From: Sphingomonadales bacterium
GTDB taxonomy: Bacteria; Pseudomonadota; Alphaproteobacteria; Sphingomonadales; Sphingomonadaceae
Reading direction: 5' to 3'
Assembly (NCBI GenBank): GCA_028868335.1
Contig: JAGWUU010000186.1
Span: forward strand, 1 to 6,339
DNA length: 6,339 nt
A program made the position numbers and the translations under genes. Below the pieces are notes generated by a model. That model was not told where the DNA came from and did no database searches. It worked only from the letters and a program-made list of their open reading frames with translations. The first letter of the stretch is position 1; each line of letters begins with the position of its first letter. This document shows positions 5,652 to 6,339 of the stretch, one piece after another.

Positions 5652-5676
5652 GCGCCGACCGGCGAACCGGTGGCGC
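5652..5676 (+). other. Second strong hairpin in the SDR-receptor gap
   Basis: GCGCC (5652-5656), a bulged G (5657) and ACCGG (5658-5662) pair with CCGGT (5667-5671) and GGCGC (5672-5676) around the loop CGAA. The result is ten base pairs with one bulge. It ends 7 bases before the receptor's Shine-Dalgarno (GGGAGA, 5684-5689) and no T-run follows, so an RNA-stability or translation-control role is as likely as termination. Confidence 0.4.
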
Positions 5677-5695
5677 AGTGTCAGGGAGAATCTCC

Positions 5696-6339
5696 ATGAA
5701 CAAGATTTGCATGAGCACATGCTCGGCCTTGGCGTTCGCCGTCGTGCTCTCGGCAATGCCTGCCCGGGCGCAGGATAGTGCCGACAGCAGCGATGGCGGC
5801 AAGGCCGGGGAAATCGTCGTCACCGCGCGCAAGACCGCTGAGCGGTTGCAGGACGTGCCTATCGCCGTCACCGCGCTCTCGGGTCGCGCGCTCGAAGCCC
5901 GCGGTATCGCTTCGGTCACTGAGATACAGCAGGCTGTGCCGAACATGCAGTTCACCCCCGGCACCGGCGGCAACAGCGGCGCGATCGCGCCGTTTATCCG
6001 CGGCGTGGGCGAAAACGACTTCATAATCACCGCCGATCCGGCGGTCGGCACCTATTTCGATGGGGTCTATGTAGCCCGCACCTTCGGCGCCTCGGCGGAA
6101 CTGCTCGACGTGGAGCGCGTGGAAGTGCTGCGCGGGCCGCAAGGATCGCTGTTCGGCAAGAACACCGTCGGCGGCGCGATCAACGTCGTCACTCGCCTTC
6201 CGGGCGACCGGACCGAGATGGAAGGTGACGTCCGTTATGGGTCGTACAACGATTTCCGCGTCCGCGCCCGTGTCGCCACCCCGCTGGGCGGCGGATTCTC
6301 GCTCGGCCTGTCAGGGCTCGGCGAATGGGGCGACGGCTG
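5696..6339 (+). CDS. TonB-dependent outer-membrane receptor, N-terminal part (runs off the window)
   Basis: The frame stays open from ATG 5696 to the window end, giving the first 214 residues. A signal peptide (residues 1-25) has Lys3, a hydrophobic core (ALAFAVVLSAM) and an Ala-Arg-Ala cleavage site before Gln26. A TonB-box region follows (EIVVTARK, 39-46), then the plug domain from about 53 with DVPIAVTALSG, PFIRGVG and the hallmark LRGPQGSLFGKNTVGGAINV starting at 145. The first barrel strands begin near residue 175. The visible part is typical of the large sphingomonad receptor family that imports organic compounds as well as iron chelates; the ligand cannot be read from it. It lies 75 bases after the SDR, separated by two hairpins, with GGGAGA (5684-5689) as ribosome site. 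Being next to catabolic enzymes points to an organic substrate rather than iron (inference). Confidence 0.93.
   Translation, partial: MNKICMSTCSALAFAVVLSAMPARAQDSADSSDGGKAGEIVVTARKTAERLQDVPIAVTALSGRALEARGIASVTEIQQAVPNMQFTPGTGGNSGAIAPFIRGVGENDFIITADPAVGTYFDGVYVARTFGASAELLDVERVEVLRGPQGSLFGKNTVGGAINVVTRLPGDRTEMEGDVRYGSYNDFRVRARVATPLGGGFSLGLSGLGEWGDG

Noticed and set aside
5685..5695. GGAGA-A-TCTCC palindrome over the receptor's ribosome site
   Set aside because: A one-base loop cannot form in RNA and the shorter 3-bp version is too weak to hide the ribosome site.

Overview
The window looks like an accessory catabolic or uptake locus from a high-GC alphaproteobacterium, most likely of the Sphingomonadales (Novosphingobium or Sphingobium type). 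The clues are the GC-rich coding bias, a TonB-dependent receptor with an EIVVTARK TonB-box region and a sphingomonad-style plug, and the mix of enzyme families. This is an inference from protein style; no marker gene for taxonomy is present.

Layout. (1) Bases 1-108 hold the C-terminal end of a gene that is probably a TetR-type regulator. (2) A 145-base gap carries a 9-bp inverted repeat, followed by a forward SnoaL/NTF2-like gene (254-757). (3) Converging on it from the right is a two-gene reverse-strand operon: a Coq4-family protein (2521-3378) followed by a D-aminoacylase-like amidohydrolase (791-2524), with the stop and start codons overlapping as ATGA. (4) A divergent control region of about 170 bases (3379-3548) separates this operon from a forward Old Yellow Enzyme-type flavin oxidoreductase (3549-4700), which most likely starts at a TTG codon. 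(5) After a 164-base gap with its own palindromic site come a forward short-chain dehydrogenase (4865-5620) and, after two hairpins, a TonB-dependent outer-membrane receptor (5696 onward) cut by the window end.

How the parts could work together (inference): the receptor would bring a large or scarce organic compound across the outer membrane. The SDR (alcohol/ketone redox), the OYE-type reductase (activated C=C reduction) and the SnoaL-like protein (isomerase, dehydratase or hydrolase fold) would remodel its skeleton, and the amidohydrolase would cleave an amide or ring bond. The Coq4 homologue is the surprise. It keeps the complete HDxxHx11E metal motif of the ubiquinone-biosynthesis family but sits in a catabolic-looking operon, translationally coupled to the amidohydrolase.

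Regulation: the segments upstream of the OYE gene and of the SDR gene share an ordered set of words (ACCA, TTTT, GCTAT, CGTAATG) over 26-28 bases, and CGCAAAA/TTTTGCG words recur in all three upstream gaps. This suggests one regulon, perhaps controlled by the regulator whose end lies at the left edge. No RNA genes, CRISPR arrays, insertion sequences or attachment sites were seen.
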